Shown here one piece after another: positions 37,659 to 50,380 of a DNA stretch of 64,000 nucleotides. The stretch covers positions 2,799,501-2,863,500 of the forward strand of contig JBAMJR010000024.1 in the NCBI GenBank assembly GCA_038501785.1, read 5' to 3'. Position numbers and translations under genes: made by a program. Below the pieces are notes generated by a model. It had not been told where the DNA came from, did not search any database, and was given only the letters and a program-made list of their open reading frames with translations. The stretch is from Myoxocephalus aenaeus. Its lineage: Eukaryota; Chordata; Actinopteri; Perciformes; Cottidae. Within the stretch, counting starts at the first letter, position 1; the number at the start of each line of letters is the position of its first letter.

Positions 37659-39606
37659 CCGAATCTGATTTTACGGTTACTTTGTGTATTGCCTTATGTT
37701 TACAGCGTTTATGCATATATGAGCAGCCTTGTGTCAGTGTGCTTATGTGTACTTATTTACATGTATGTGAAAGCGGGGAGGCCTAATCCATCCCAGAGGG
37801 GTGCTTAATGAAGGATGCGCGGTTCCTGCATGCACGGCTATGAAGGCCCCTGCGCGCAGCACTCACTGGCATTTTTACTGATGGCTTTTACCGGTCGCAG
37901 CCAAGCTGCCGATGAGCGGCCTTGACATCAAAATGATGAAACTATGACATGAAACCAAGCCGGCGTCACAGTAGGCGCAGCTGGAGGGGAAAAGAAGCCG
38001 GTCCCATACTGTTAATGTCCAAGCTGAATTATAGGCTGTTTACGGTATATGCAGAACACGGCGGTTGACTTTACAGGCAACCTTGGCAGGCATCTCAACG
38101 AAGTATAGGATGTTTAACATTCATATATGTTTAAACGTTGCTTTGTAATTGCCTTTGCATTTGTTGTTTCAATAGAAGTCCGCATCGCGTTTTGCTTTGG
38201 TGTTAGAATTGCTGATGGCGTTTTCGGGGAGGACTCTATTATTGTTTTTTCTTTGCGCTGCTGTTTCCAAGCAACATCTCTGAAGTTGTGAGGGAAACAG
38301 CACTAATAAGCTACCTCATTAGGGCCGTTGCGTGGTAGGCCTTGCAGTTTGTGCTGTCAACTCTGTGGGTTAGCATGCGAACTTCAAAAGACAGCCGCAG
38401 ATACAACACATACACACAGGAGTGCTAATTTACTTTGGAAATTGGTAAACAAACTAGTCCATCAATCCACATTTCCTTCTCAGTAGAAGGTGAGCCGGTG
38501 GATCCGACTGACTGAAGTGGCTCCGGCGTTGTGACAAAATTCATGGCCGCTCTGTCGCCGGTGATAACGCACGCAGCACATAAAAGGCTCATTATTCAGG
38601 AGTTAATTTGGCGGGGTTTTCCTCACCCTGAGGCTGTGCCAAACCCCAGACTCCCTCCCTCGTTGGTCTTTCCCTCCTCTGCCACTGATCCCTTACTGTA
38701 CACAGGGATTGGAATGATGCCCGTGGCACACCTATACATATACACGCCTATACATGTGCACACACATCCATACTCGCCATCTCATTAATGCAAACACAAC
38801 CCTAGTTAGATCCCTATATGTGATAAATTGGATTAGATTCCACCGGCTAAGCACTGTGATCTCGTAGGGTTAATCAATTTAATTCCATTCTGTCTGTGTT
38901 TTTTATGCTTGAGCACATGCTGACACTGTTATTGTGCGGCATCCTGCTCATTGGAGAAGTATAATAGGCTCGTGAAGGAGGGAGAGGAAGCCACAATGTT
39001 TGGTATTCCGGCTCCAAAGTGATTTCGATTCTTTCTTCCTTTCCTTTGACAAGGAAGTACGCTGCAGTAGCTGTTAGCTCTAATACGGTGGATCCTTCCC
39101 CTCCTCACAGCGTCTCTCCACTTCTTATCTTCCCTTCCAAATGAGAAAACCTGGACGGCTTCTCGGGGCCCCTGTTTCTGCCTGGATGCTATCTCATTTG
39201 GTTTTAATATATTTATCCATTCATTATTGTTCCCTTTTATCGGCGAGCTAATATTGTTCATAATTTGTCCTTATCTCCGAGCCTGACAGTCAAATTTACA
39301 CTCCGGCTCAGCAGACAGATGGAGAAATGACCCTTCCCCAACCCCTCCTTCCTTAACTCCTCGCCTCCCTTCATTCCTCTCCTCCTCTCCAAACTCCAAT
39401 GAAACATGACTGACAGCCCGCTGTGTGAGTAGTTGTCATAGCAACCTCCCCATCCCTCTGACAAGTGCTTTTTTCTCTATCGCACCCTCTCTCCCTCCGT
39501 CACAATATCTCTCTCCATCCGTGCTCTCTCGCTTTCGCAAGGACTGAGAAAGAGACGGACAGAGAAGGGGATTTTTGAAAAAGCAGAGAGCACCACAAGG
39601 CGTCAC

Positions 39607-40116
39607 CCTTATTCTAGGGCTGGGCGGTGTGGCCAAAAATCCATATCACGGTATTTTGTAGGATGCTGGCGGTTTCACGGTATATCACGGTATTTTTTTT
39701 TCCCGAATAAACACATTAATTTATTGACGCCGAAAAGGACCGCCCGCCATCGTTATTCACCACTCGCTCGCAACTGGCCAGCAGCTGTTTGTACGTTGGT
39801 ACATAGGTTGCGTTAGGAAGCTAAACATGGAGGTATTTAGGACCCAGGGGAATGTAGTTATTTCATATCCCTTCATACTGGTGGCGCATGCGCAGCCGTA
39901 ACGACTATTGTCATTCTTCGGCAGGCAGCAACATTTACAGTTTACAGTCACAGCTGCGTGTACAGCGGTCTGAGCTTCTTATGTCTCACGGATAGAGGTT
40001 GACTCACTGTTAAATGTTGTTGCCTGTCAAAGCGCGGCGACCGGTATGACGGTATATGAAAAATTCATACCGTACGGAAAGCTGAAACCGGTATACCGCA
40101 CAGCCCTACCTTATTC
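39607..40116. mobile_element. Non-autonomous hAT-superfamily DNA transposon with 8-bp target-site duplication
   Basis: The element itself is 39615-40108 (494 bp). Its ends are inverted repeats: TAGGGCTGGGCGGT at the left and ACCGCACAGCCCTA at the right (13 of 14 bases complementary), with repeated CGGTAT-type subterminal motifs inside both ends. It is flanked on both sides by the identical octamer CCTTATTC (39607-39614 and 40109-40116), the 8-bp target-site duplication typical of hAT elements. No transposase reading frame is present, so it was probably mobilised in trans. The perfect duplication suggests a fairly recent insertion. Confidence 0.92.
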
Positions 40117-41173
40117 CCATCCCTCCTCCCCCCACCTCAGTCTCCTCCCACCCTTCCCTTGCCTCATCCTCTCCACCCCTGACAATGATTTACCAACTCC
40201 AGTGGTGCACCTCTTTCATCCATCCTGGCTTATCAAGGACTGCAGGACTGTATGCACATCAACTTACAGTTCTCAGTCTCCTACACATTCTCTCTCTCTC
40301 ATTCTTTCTCTACTTCTCTGCCTCCCCTAGCTCTCTAATTTCTTTCTTTCTTTCTCTTGTTGCTCCCAAAAACAAAAAAAATCTGTCAAAAATGCTCAGC
40401 AGTCTGCAGTGTAATCATGGAGCATACAGTAATAAGTCTCCAGCAGAAAGTATAGACTGTGTGTGCTGTGTGGACAGGAGATCCTTCAAAACTCCTCGTG
40501 GAAATACACATTATGTAACAGAAGATTTGGGGCATATTTACAGGGAAGGAATTACAGCGGTGGTGTTTGTCATGCGCATGCTGTAACGGTCAGGCTAAAG
40601 CTTGAATAATTAAGATATTCAATATTACCGATATAAGTTGCTTTTGCGCAGTGGCTCAAAGGCTTCTCACAAGGCCACATAGCAAACAGCTTAAATTGAT
40701 TAGAAAGGGTCCAAATGGACCCAGTAATCTTCAGTATGTGTAACCAGGCAGCACACTGCCATTTCATTATTCCGGAGTTTAATTTCCAATGCATTTATTC
40801 CAAACAAGCATCTGTTTAGTAACTCGGAGTAAATTAAACAGGATGGGGGGTGAGTTGCAGGATAGAAATGGTGTGTCACAATGAAGTTGCATAGAGTACT
40901 CTGCCACAGTGAGCTGTAAATGCATCCTAATGCCAGCATGCTGCACAGTTTTCACAGTTAAGTTGCTGGCGGTGATTAGACCCCTGAATTGTTTCCGCTA
41001 TGACATTTCACTGCGAACACTATAGTGCTCTAATTTAGGATGCTATTCATGCTCGCCAGGCTCTGTAAGCAAGACAAAACAACTCATAATTTCTTGTCTT
41101 ATTTCGCATGCATCTATACAGTAGAAGCCATTTACCACAGGTGAGTAGCTACAACAGAAAGATGACTCGGATA

Positions 41174-41215
41174 TTTTCGAAGGCTGCAAAAAGGCTTTTC
41201 GAAGGCTGCAAAAAG
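41174..41215 (+). repeat. 22-bp tandem duplication
   Basis: Two copies of a unit starting TTTTCGAAGGCTGCAAAAAG. Confidence 0.93.
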
Positions 41216-41465
41216 AGAGTTTGCCGCTAATCATGTTTTAACCTCTCCGCTTCTCAGAATGCTTCAGGGTTGCGTGCGACTGACAGCTGCGAATTTCCAG
41301 AAAGAAAACACGATTCAATCAGAAACATTCTTTTCATGACTTCCTATTAATTATGTAGAACACGGTTGAGCTCGCAACTGCTCTCAACATGTCGACGGAG
41401 AGCCGGTGGCTAATTGCTAATGGGGCTAACAGCGCTAACCATGCAAACAGTGGCGAAAGCGCTGA

Positions 41466-41578
41466 CATTGATGGCACAGCCTTCGGGAGCAATTTGGGGT
41501 TTAGTATCTTGCCCAAGGACACTTAGACATGCGACGGACAATTAATAGACAGCTCGCTCTACCTTTGAGCCACTCTTT
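41466..41578 (-). mobile_element. Fish tRNA-derived SINE fragment
   Basis: Read on the minus strand, the segment starts with a tRNA-like A box (GTGGCTCAAAGGTAGAGC) and continues to the widespread teleost SINE body motifs GTGTCCTTGGGCAAGATACT, CCCCAAATTGCTCCCG and GGCTGTGCCATC. The stretch that should carry the B box between head and body is missing or badly eroded, so this is a truncated, inactive copy antisense to celf5. Identification rests on my recognition of this common fish repeat. Confidence 0.8.
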
Positions 41579-43239
41579 GATCAGCTGGGGCACGGACCAG
41601 GCTCCATTAATTACGGCCATTACAGTTTCATAATGAACAGACAATATTTTTAGACTTGTCAACGGGTGGAGTCTGACGCCATGCAGCCTAACCGGGAAGC
41701 GGGGTCAACTTGAGCGGGTGAGCAGGGAGGGCTGCTAGTTGTGGGAGGATCCCCTTGTGATTTGCTCCCCTCGTCATTTGCTCTTTGCAGTGCTTGACAG
41801 CACCTTCTCTTCCAGACAGCCAGAGGCAGGCGCTGATCGCCTTGGAAAGATCAATCCCACCCGTTGAGAGGAGTCAAAAAATATTGTCAGTTCATTATGA
41901 AACTGTAGCAGGCGCAATTATTGGGAAACTCTGGAGCTTGATCCGTGGCCCTCCAGCTGATCAATGAGAGATGACCCTTCCTCCAGAGGGTCAGACTCAT
42001 TCTTCCTTCTGTTTATGCATTTTCAAATCCTTCTTACTGTACGCAAGGCTCACAATATCATTTCATAGGTGGATGTTGTCACTGGTTTGAGAGATAGTAT
42101 GCTGCATGTACTGTACTGCATCGACAAAGCATATATATGAATGTATAGAGAAGCACTGATGTGAGATTGAATAGCAGATATAGGATGCTCTTGAGCTAAA
42201 TTAAATACAGCTGAGCTTTAAGAAGTCCAGGTGTTTGAAGAAACTATCTAAGGTTGATGTCCGTTGAACAGAGGGGCCAAAACTCCATAAAAGATATGTG
42301 AGGATATCAGAATCTGTGTGTAGACTAACAGTGAGAGACGCCACATGTTTTAGTTGTTTTCTTCAGTTCAGACATATATCACATACACTCAGCTTTACAT
42401 TTCAGTAGAATGACAAACAGATGAAGCAGGATTATTGGGGGCACGCTGCAGCCTGTAATGCAGCTGTGGCCACTAGGCCAGCGATAGCGCCAGCTAGCAG
42501 CGTCGCAATTACACCATGAATACACAAGCCAGCGCAGTGAAAACAGCTTGGAAAGCACGGTGCGTTCAGGCACAGTATCGAGTGCAGGTCACACACATTT
42601 GGGCAGCGCTGGGAGCCCAATGCGCTGTAGTCACGAGCGTAAAACGGAGGAATATGCTGTGCAGGCAGCCGGATTGATTGAAATAGGAGCGTATCTGTTC
42701 CAGCAGCAGCATAACATGAATCGAACATAATGGTGAAAGCTGAGATGGTGAGAGGTTTGTGTGGCAGCGGCCGATGGATGGAGGTTAGCAACAGAAGCAG
42801 TTATCATACTGGTTGAGGTGGCCACTCCGTTACTGGGACATGCAACTCGTTGCGTGTCTTGTATGTGTGTGGTCGGGGTGGGGGATCCGTCACCGGTAAT
42901 CAGCTGTGTCAGAGTGCGAGAGGGTATCCTAGTTTGCATATGCAATTTTTCTCTTAAAAATGATTCCCATCACACCTTTATATATGTGTGAATGACTGTG
43001 GGTGCTTTGCACTCTCTTTGTGTCTGTTTGCACACTTGTCTGTGCTGCGGTGTTGTAGATAAATGAGATAATGTTTCCATCGGCGATGAACACAACACCT
43101 GAATTCCCAAGGTAGCGTTTTAGTTCAGAGCAGCCACAGCAGAATCCTAGACGGTGGAACAGATCTCCTAGATGATCTGTTTTCATGCGTTGTTAGCTGG
43201 TTTTCAAAGCACACTCACTGTGCAGAACATGCACTCCAT

Positions 43240-43272
43240 CTCTCTCTATCTATCTCTCTCTCTCTCTCTCTC
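43240..43272 (+). repeat. (CT)n microsatellite with TAT interruptions
   Basis: CT-rich run in the upstream intron. Confidence 0.85.
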
Positions 43273-44838
43273 AGCCACAGATGATGAACCCGTGCTAAAT
43301 GCTGCTGTTGTAAACATAAAATGTATATACAGACACACCTTTCTTACTTTGCAACTCCTGCCTCCTCGCATCTTTTCTTTTCAGATGTAATGCAAAAAGC
43401 CAGCAGACTGAACTTGACTCAAGCGTGTTCGGCTTTTGTGTCGCTCACCGTGAACCAATACACGGGCATGTGATATATCGCGCCCACATGATCCCGTTAT
43501 ACTTAGATTCATATAAATATTATTCCATTCGGCTGGAGGTGACGTTGCCAGTTGGAAATCCTTCAGAGGAAGGATGGATGCGGTGTCGTATTTTAAGACA
43601 TGCCAAGAGCTGTTCATAGTTTGATCGTCGAGAGTGCAGCTCATATGAAATTGATAGGTTCGTGCATTAATTCAAAACTTGTCAGATCCCCATCATCTAC
43701 TAGAAGACGGGAGTTAAAGCCAAAGTAGGGGCGACCGCGGTCACAAGGGGGTTTCTGTGCGCGGTGTGTCCAGCTCTCCAGCTGTGTACAGGAGCGTATG
43801 AGAGATGTGGTCTGGCTGGATTGAGCCCCCCTTTTCTCTTTGACTCATCTCCTCTCAACATGTATATTCCCCCTCCAGCAAAAGGAAGGACCATCTTGGC
43901 CTTTAATTTTCCAGTTCAGGGCTTTCCTTTTTTTTTTTTCTTCTTCTTTTTTTTTGCAGATAAATGTTCCCCAATCCTCCTTGACAGATGTCACATTGCA
44001 TCACTTCCGTTGTGATACATAGCCTCTGATCCTGCCACTTGCAATAAGGAGCCCGCACCAGGGACAGCCCCTCCCCAGACAATGCACTGACACGGGTGAT
44101 TATTTTAAAGGTGCATCATTGGCGGGGATGAAACCCTAGCCCTGTCTGCACTCGCTCGCTTGCCGTGCCCGTCGCCAGGAAATGTGGGTATCGGCCTGTG
44201 TCTGGGTCAGGGAACCACAACGACACGACGCATTCTGCAGTCGTCACAGGTCACCCTGACACTGTGCGATACCTCTTGGCAGAGACTTCATGCCGCTCTC
44301 AACCGCTTCACAGCGGCGGCCGCTGGTCCTGGTTCTCACTCCGCCTCTCCACTGCGACTTCACAGGTCAGAGTTGGAGAAACAATCTGTAAAAAGGGAAT
44401 GTTTTAGTGCTTCTGCTGCCAGCAGAGACTCGCTGCACTGTAGCATTAATCATACACGGCCAGAGTACATCAGTAAACACAGTGTGTCAGGTCAAGGTAA
44501 AGATCAGATCCCAGAGCATTTAACAGGACTCAATAGCATACAGGCTATCTATTGAAAAGTCAGCGTTATTCATGGCATGTCTCACAGCCTTCGGTGCTCG
44601 CAGGAGAGACACGCCATTGTTCACTGAAGAGCATACTGAAATATTTCTCTGGCTACACAAAAAACACTGGATCAGCAGCAATTAGTAGAGTAAGAGAGAG
44701 ATAAAGAGAGGAAGGGAGGGAGGCAGTTGAAAAAGAATGAGGTTGAAAAATGTGGAATCAGCGAGAGAGAGAGAAAAAGAAAAGCAGAAAGGAGAGAGAG
44801 AAAGATGAATAGAGAGGAAAGAGACCAAGGGAGAGAGT

Positions 44839-45113
<275 letters not shown>

Positions 45114-45462
45114 TCTTCATTAGTCTTCCCACTGCTCTCCCCCCCAGCCCCTGACCACTCACTTACCCCCCGCAGCTACAGTATATGTGCACATATGGGA
45201 CCAAACCCAGTTGTACTGGAGATTAAAATGATCAGTCTTGGAAAAGAGATAATACAATGTGACTCGAGCCCAACAAACCTCGGCTCTGTGGGCGTATATA
45301 TATATATACGTGTGTTTGCTGCTGTGGAAAAAGATACTTCTTCTGAATCAAATCCTGTGCCACCGAACAATGATGAGGTTTCACTACTGTATGTTCCCAA
45401 AATTGGTTTAGTAATTGAGGTCAAAGTTATAATTTAACCTTTTGTCTCGTTGTTTGTTCCAG

Positions 45463-45591
45463 AAGACAGGAAGTTGTTTGTCGGGATGCTGAACAAACAA
45501 CAGACCGAGGAGGATGTGTACCGCCTCTTCGAACCCTATGGAGTCATTGAGGAGTGCACGGTCCTAAGAGGTCCTGACGGAAACAGCAAAG
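45463..45591 (+). CDS. celf5: celf5-like coding exon: start of RRM2
   Basis: This 129-bp internal exon encodes the N-terminal half of the second RNA-recognition motif of a CELF-family RNA-binding protein, a regulator of splicing and mRNA stability/translation that binds UG-rich RNA. It opens with two bases finishing a split codon, then reads DRKLFVGMLNKQQTEEDV and ends CTVLRGPDGNSK plus one base. LFVGML is the RNP2 strand of the RRM. The acceptor is a good one: a TTAAC branch-like motif near 45433-45438, a T-rich tract and TTCCAG at 45457-45462. The donor is GGTAGGAG, with GT at 45592. Length and phase (1 in, 1 out) match the equivalent exon of CELF genes as I know them. VLRGPDG and NKQQ fit the CELF4/CELF5 branch rather than CELF3/6 or CELF1/2. 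The preceding exon, carrying the end of RRM1, is not in the window. Confidence 0.96.
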
Positions 45592-45973
45592 GTAGGAGCC
45601 GTGATACAGTTGTCAGCTTTATTTAGGTCACTGACAGAGAAGTGACAGTGTGAGTGAACATCTACGTCAGCTGGGCTACGTAAAGTGTATGTGACATATG
45701 CACCAGATATAGGTCAAGTGACACATAATTGCAAACATTTTTACGCCGCACTGTTTGATGTGCTCGTCGGCTGCAGGCAATGACAAAATAGTTAAGCCTG
45801 ATGTGTCACACACTCTTTGATTTATCATAATTAGGAACTATGAGAGAAGTTGAATGGATAATTAGTTTGTCTTTCTCCTCTTGTGCCGTTTTGTCAAGAA
45901 TGTATTAATTTTTTTGAAGCAGCAGACCCTCAAAAATTTAAGTATTTAAGTATGATATTTAAAAAAGTGATTC

Positions 45974-45976
<3 letters not shown>

Positions 45977-46035
<59 letters not shown>
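45977..46035. repeat. (TA)n microsatellite, 59 bp
   Basis: Long TA tract about 390 bp after the first RRM2 exon. Confidence 0.97.
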
Positions 46036-46038
<3 letters not shown>

Positions 46039-47209
46039 CTATGTGATAAATTCCAAAGATCAGATACAAAACCAAGACTCTTTATATGATAGCCACCAGC
46101 AATACATGAGACCCCATGTTATAAATAATAATCCCACCACAAAGCATTAAAACAATGCTCGTGTTATTTAAATGCCGATTTTGCCATCACAAACTCTTCC
46201 TCAGCATATGTCCTCATTCCTTCGTGTTAATCCGCAGCGTTTTGTCCACTGCATGTGCTGCCGGTGGGGACTGTAACCTACACTATCGTGTTGATATCTT
46301 GCAGGCCTTTTTAAAACAGCCAACAACTTTTGGAGACATCGATTCTCTCTGACACACAGCAAAGAGCAAAGCGACTAGTGGCTCTTCCCTAAAGCCCATT
46401 CCCCAGTCGGCGCTTAAGGAAATTGTTGTGGAATTCTATCTAAAGGGGGTTTGAAGCCAGAGCGCTCTGACTCTGCAGTGGTTTGGAGGAGAAGGAAGAG
46501 ATGGATGTCAAAACCATCCGAGTGTCCCCACTGTGAGGATGAGGGCAGCCCGGGGAACTTTCTAGTGGCTGAACGAAGTCCATTCACTTAAGTGCCGTTC
46601 TTAAGAACAATTTGTGTGCACTCGTACTCTACTTGAGTATTTCCATTTTATGCTACTTTATATTTGTACTTTATATAAGTAGTCACTTTGCAGAGTCATA
46701 TTATTTATACATTAAACAAATGAATCATGATGCATGTTTAAAGCTATCCAGGCGTGTATACAGTAATCAGCTCCACATTTACATTTAACATATTCTGTAT
46801 TATTCTTGAATGGGTAATGCTGCATAATGAGTACATTTAGTACTCAAAGTATGTTTCGATGCCAATGCTTCTATACTTATGCTGATGAATAGTTTTGAAT
46901 GCATGATTCTTTTTACTCATAACAGAGTATTTATACACGGTGGTATATCCTCAGCTGGAAGTTGCATTCCTCTTTGTGGCATTTGAGCCAACTATCTTGA
47001 GTTCAGACACTCAGAACGTCCGACCCCAAATATTACTATCATATCCATCTTTTTCTACAAATGGGTGTCTGTATTAGTTTGCAATATTATTTATTTTGTT
47101 ATTATTTCTTAATTAAAAAACACAACCAAACAAAACGTATCCAACACCTGCTGGCCAAAACAACTCTGCTTTGCACTTAGTCATCACCACAACCTATTTT
47201 CACAATCAT

Positions 47210-47247
47210 GTGCAACAATATGATTACTGTGCAACAATATAATTACT
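47210..47247 (+). repeat. 19-bp tandem duplication
   Basis: Two copies of GTGCAACAATATGATTACT, differing by one base. Confidence 0.9.
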
Positions 47248-47700
47248 GTAAGTTTGATAGCATAATACTTTATGCTCTCTACTGCTCTCTACTGCACGGT
47301 TCCACATTCTCAATCACATGATAACACTCCTGTTTGGTTTATTAAAAAAACAAAAACGAGGCAATGCACACTGCAGCTTGCTAAGTATATAAAGAGTTAA
47401 ATTCATAATTATATTGGCATCTAGTTAATACCACTGAAGCAAAGTCCTTGTACAGGTCATGCCGAGCTCTCGCTCCTTTCTATCCATATCTCAACAGAGG
47501 GTAGTGGTTTGACAGCTGAATGGGCATCTTGATTGGCTGGTGTCCACAGGGGTAAGCCCATTAAGAGGGGAAGAATGGCAGGGCGGCGAGGTCAGGCAGT
47601 AGAGATGATAAGAAGAGTAAAGTATGAAAGATTAAATAAGAGTAGAAAAGAAACTTAAAATGAAATGAAATTAGGTGAAATGGTGTATAATTATAAGAAG

Positions 47701-47760
47701 GGATGGTAGCTCCGTGGTTATTGCTGCCTCACTGCAACAGACCCTGGTTCAGTCCTCATA
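47701..47760 (+). mobile_element. Possible decayed tRNA-like SINE head
   Basis: GGTAGCTCCGTGGTTATTGC, then TGCCTCACTGCAACAGACC and CTGGTTCAGTCC, resemble the A-box to B-box stretch of a common fish tRNA-derived SINE. The 3' body does not match, so this is weak. Confidence 0.3.
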
Positions 47761-48592
47761 CGTTCATGCTCTCGTAGATTAATAAACTCACTGCAGAGAC
47801 ACGCATAGAGCAGTGGAAGGGACACTGTCATATAATCTGCACACATGTACCATCAATATTTTGGCCTCGGGTACAAAGAGACACTGAACTAGTCTTGAAA
47901 GCCGATTACAATGTGTTCATGAGTTTATTTCTAAAGGAGACAAAGCGTATGGCTTTATATCAAGTGTCCCGGTCCTATCAGGGGGCCATACTTCAGTTTA
48001 ATAGTTGAATAATTGATGTGCAACAGCTCACTTTGTGAACCCACAGAAGCCATCTTCAACTTGCTTTCACTTTGTCTACGCGTCACAATATTCCTCAAGG
48101 ACATGAGAGCGGAGAGTGTTGGTTCTGTGGTTCCCGGCCTTTGGACAGACATCGCCACACTCGCAAATATTGATCAGAACATCCTGTTGTGGGAACAATA
48201 AACTCTCCTGAGTTCCCAAACGGAGCGTTTTTTCTGTTCAAAACACGTTACGAGATTAGCCAGTTTAGCTAGTATTTAATATGCACAGACAGGCATGTGG
48301 TGCTAAATAGCATGCTTTTCTGCTTCATCAGTGCAATCTTTAGCCGGCAGCTTCTGCCTGCTTGTCTGCCTGCCTAATGCCCGGAGTGGGGCAGCCTGCT
48401 GTGCAATGAGAGCCTCTCGCTGCACAGTGATTTCTGTGGTGTCAAATACAATTCAACATCCTTTATTAATATACCGTAGGCTTTTAAACTCGCTCGATTG
48501 AGTGCATTTACTGTATATATATGCTGTGTGCGTGCCTGTGTGTGTGTTTGTGTGTATACCTGACTGTGTGATGTGCATCTCCTCTCTTCCAG

Positions 48593-48672
48593 GTTGCGCC
48601 TTTGTCAAGTTCTCCACACACACCGAGGCTCAGTCTGCAATCAGTGCCCTCCATGGCAGCCAGACCATGCCA
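48593..48672 (+). CDS. celf5: celf5-like coding exon: RRM2 RNP1 motif
   Basis: This 80-bp exon continues RRM2. It completes the split glycine codon and reads GCAFVKFSTHTEAQSAISA, ending in LHGSQTMP. With the last K of the previous exon it forms the RNP1 octamer KGCAFVKF, the aromatic RNA-contact strand, so the intron interrupts RNP1 in phase 1 after the lysine. A CTGAC branch-point candidate lies at 48560-48564, 29 nt before the acceptor AG (48591-48592). The donor is CAGTGAGT, with GT at 48673. 80 bp is the length I know for this exon across CELF paralogues. HTEAQ is the CELF5-like form (CELF4 has HAEAQ). Skipping this exon alone would shift the frame. UG repeats lie just upstream and CA repeats just downstream (see findings). 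Confidence 0.97.
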
Positions 48673-48716
48673 GTGAGTACAGCTCTTTCTCACACTCACA
48701 TATAACGAACAGAGGA

Positions 48717-48738
48717 ACACACACACACACACACACAC
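48717..48738 (+). repeat. (CA)n just downstream of the 80-bp exon
   Basis: 22-nt CA run starting 45 nt after the exon; complementary to the UG-rich stretch upstream of the same exon. Confidence 0.95.
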
Positions 48739-50380
48739 CGCATGCACAACACGTACACACAGCGCACCAATCACAATAGCTGTGTGCAGTCCGCCTCTCC
48801 TGATTAAGAGCTGTAAACTTGTAGTTTTGAACTCCCCCCCCCCCCCCTCCCAACTGTAAAGTTTTAATCAATTTATAGAAAGTGCAACCAGCCTTATAAA
48901 TACCCCAGTGTTAAAAACGGATACAGTCAGAAATAGCCTTCTGTCTCTTTAATTAACACGGTACTTTTTACAACCTCCCCCCCCCCCCCCAAAAAAAAAT
49001 TCCAAATCTAATTTCCAGATAAAACTGTTTAGAATGATAATTGAATTTTGGGCGAGTCATCAATCAGTAGTTCTGCTTGCATAATCAGTGAATATAACTC
49101 CAGTGCAAGATTACATTTGCTCGTTATGTAAGCACACCGTGTCCTCTGAATTTTCTCTCTGTATTGGATTTACTATGAGCACAGAAGCTGTACTGCTCAT
49201 TTGTATGTGTCTCATGTTTAGACAAGCTCGCCGTATACCTGATGGTGTCAAAATAAAAGCTACTTACTCTGCACTCCAAAGCTGAATAGAGTCATTCTGC
49301 GTGACATCCGGGAAGCGGACAGAGAGTCACGTCCCATATTATACAGTAGACTCTGCTTTTATACTCGTTTTTTGTTACGTTTTTGGTTTTTCGAGAACTC
49401 TCACCTCCGAGAAGCAGGGACCCTGAACTCTCGCCCACCTTATCTCGCCGATGTTGTGTTTCACTGTATGATTTCATTATTAATGGTTGCCAATGTGTGG
49501 CTCAAGAGAGGCGAACAGAGAGAAGGACTAGACGCCAGCTGTGCCATTTTGGCGCAACCTCCGAGTCAATCTAAGTGCAAATGACTGCAGGTCATGAGGA
49601 AAGACTCTGGATGTCCCCTCTCCATAGATACCCTCCTCTCTCTGTGGCTCCATCCCCCTATCTATGCTAGCTCTCTGCCCTCACTCGTCTCTCTTTGGCA
49701 GCCTCTCGGGATATTAGGCAATAGACTTGTTTACTCCACCTTTCACCACATTGGCTGCTGAATTATTCATCTAACTATAAGCAGGGGGCAGAAGGGAGGG
49801 GAGTTAGAGTTGGAGAGAGAGTGAGAGACAGAGAGAGGGGGGGTGCGAGGGAGAATGAGTGAATGGACAGGATTTATACCTCCTGCTCTGGTAAATTGAT
49901 TATAGAAATCTGATCAGCATTTCATATCCTGTGGCTGCTGGAGGAGAGGACACAGTGTGCCTGCCTGGCTGAGATTAGCGGACCACCAGTGGACCATTTC
50001 GCCTCAGTAGGGCGGCGCTATTCAGAGCAAAGTGTCCATCAATGTAGCGAAGATCCTGGAGAAAAACCTTGGACCGTGCATCCTGTATCCATTTGGGTTC
50101 ATGTTGATTTGCGGTTGAGTCGCAGCTGCAAAAATAAGTCACGTACAAGTACATTGATGGAATGAATGAATAAATATTCTTTCATACCCACCTTTGGATG
50201 CATTACAAAATGAATGCATGAATAAAGAAATAGAAGAAAAGAAAACAGATCATTGACAGCAACACCACAGGATCCACACTGAATCCATTGCCAGTTATAA
50301 GCAATTGTCTCTTTCCTATTTCTCTGAGGCTAATAGAAAATATATAGAAATTGTTGAACAAACTATATATATCTATTCAT

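Larger units (their letters stand above)
45592..48592 (+). other. celf5: celf5 intron between the two RRM2-core exons (phase 1)
   Basis: A 3001-bp GT-AG intron. It contains a (TA)n tract at 45977-46035, AT-rich unique sequence, a 19-bp tandem duplication at 47210-47247, a weak tRNA-like SINE fragment at about 47701-47760, and a TG-rich run (48521-48575) around the branch point at its 3' end. No further coding exon was seen. Confidence 0.93.
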
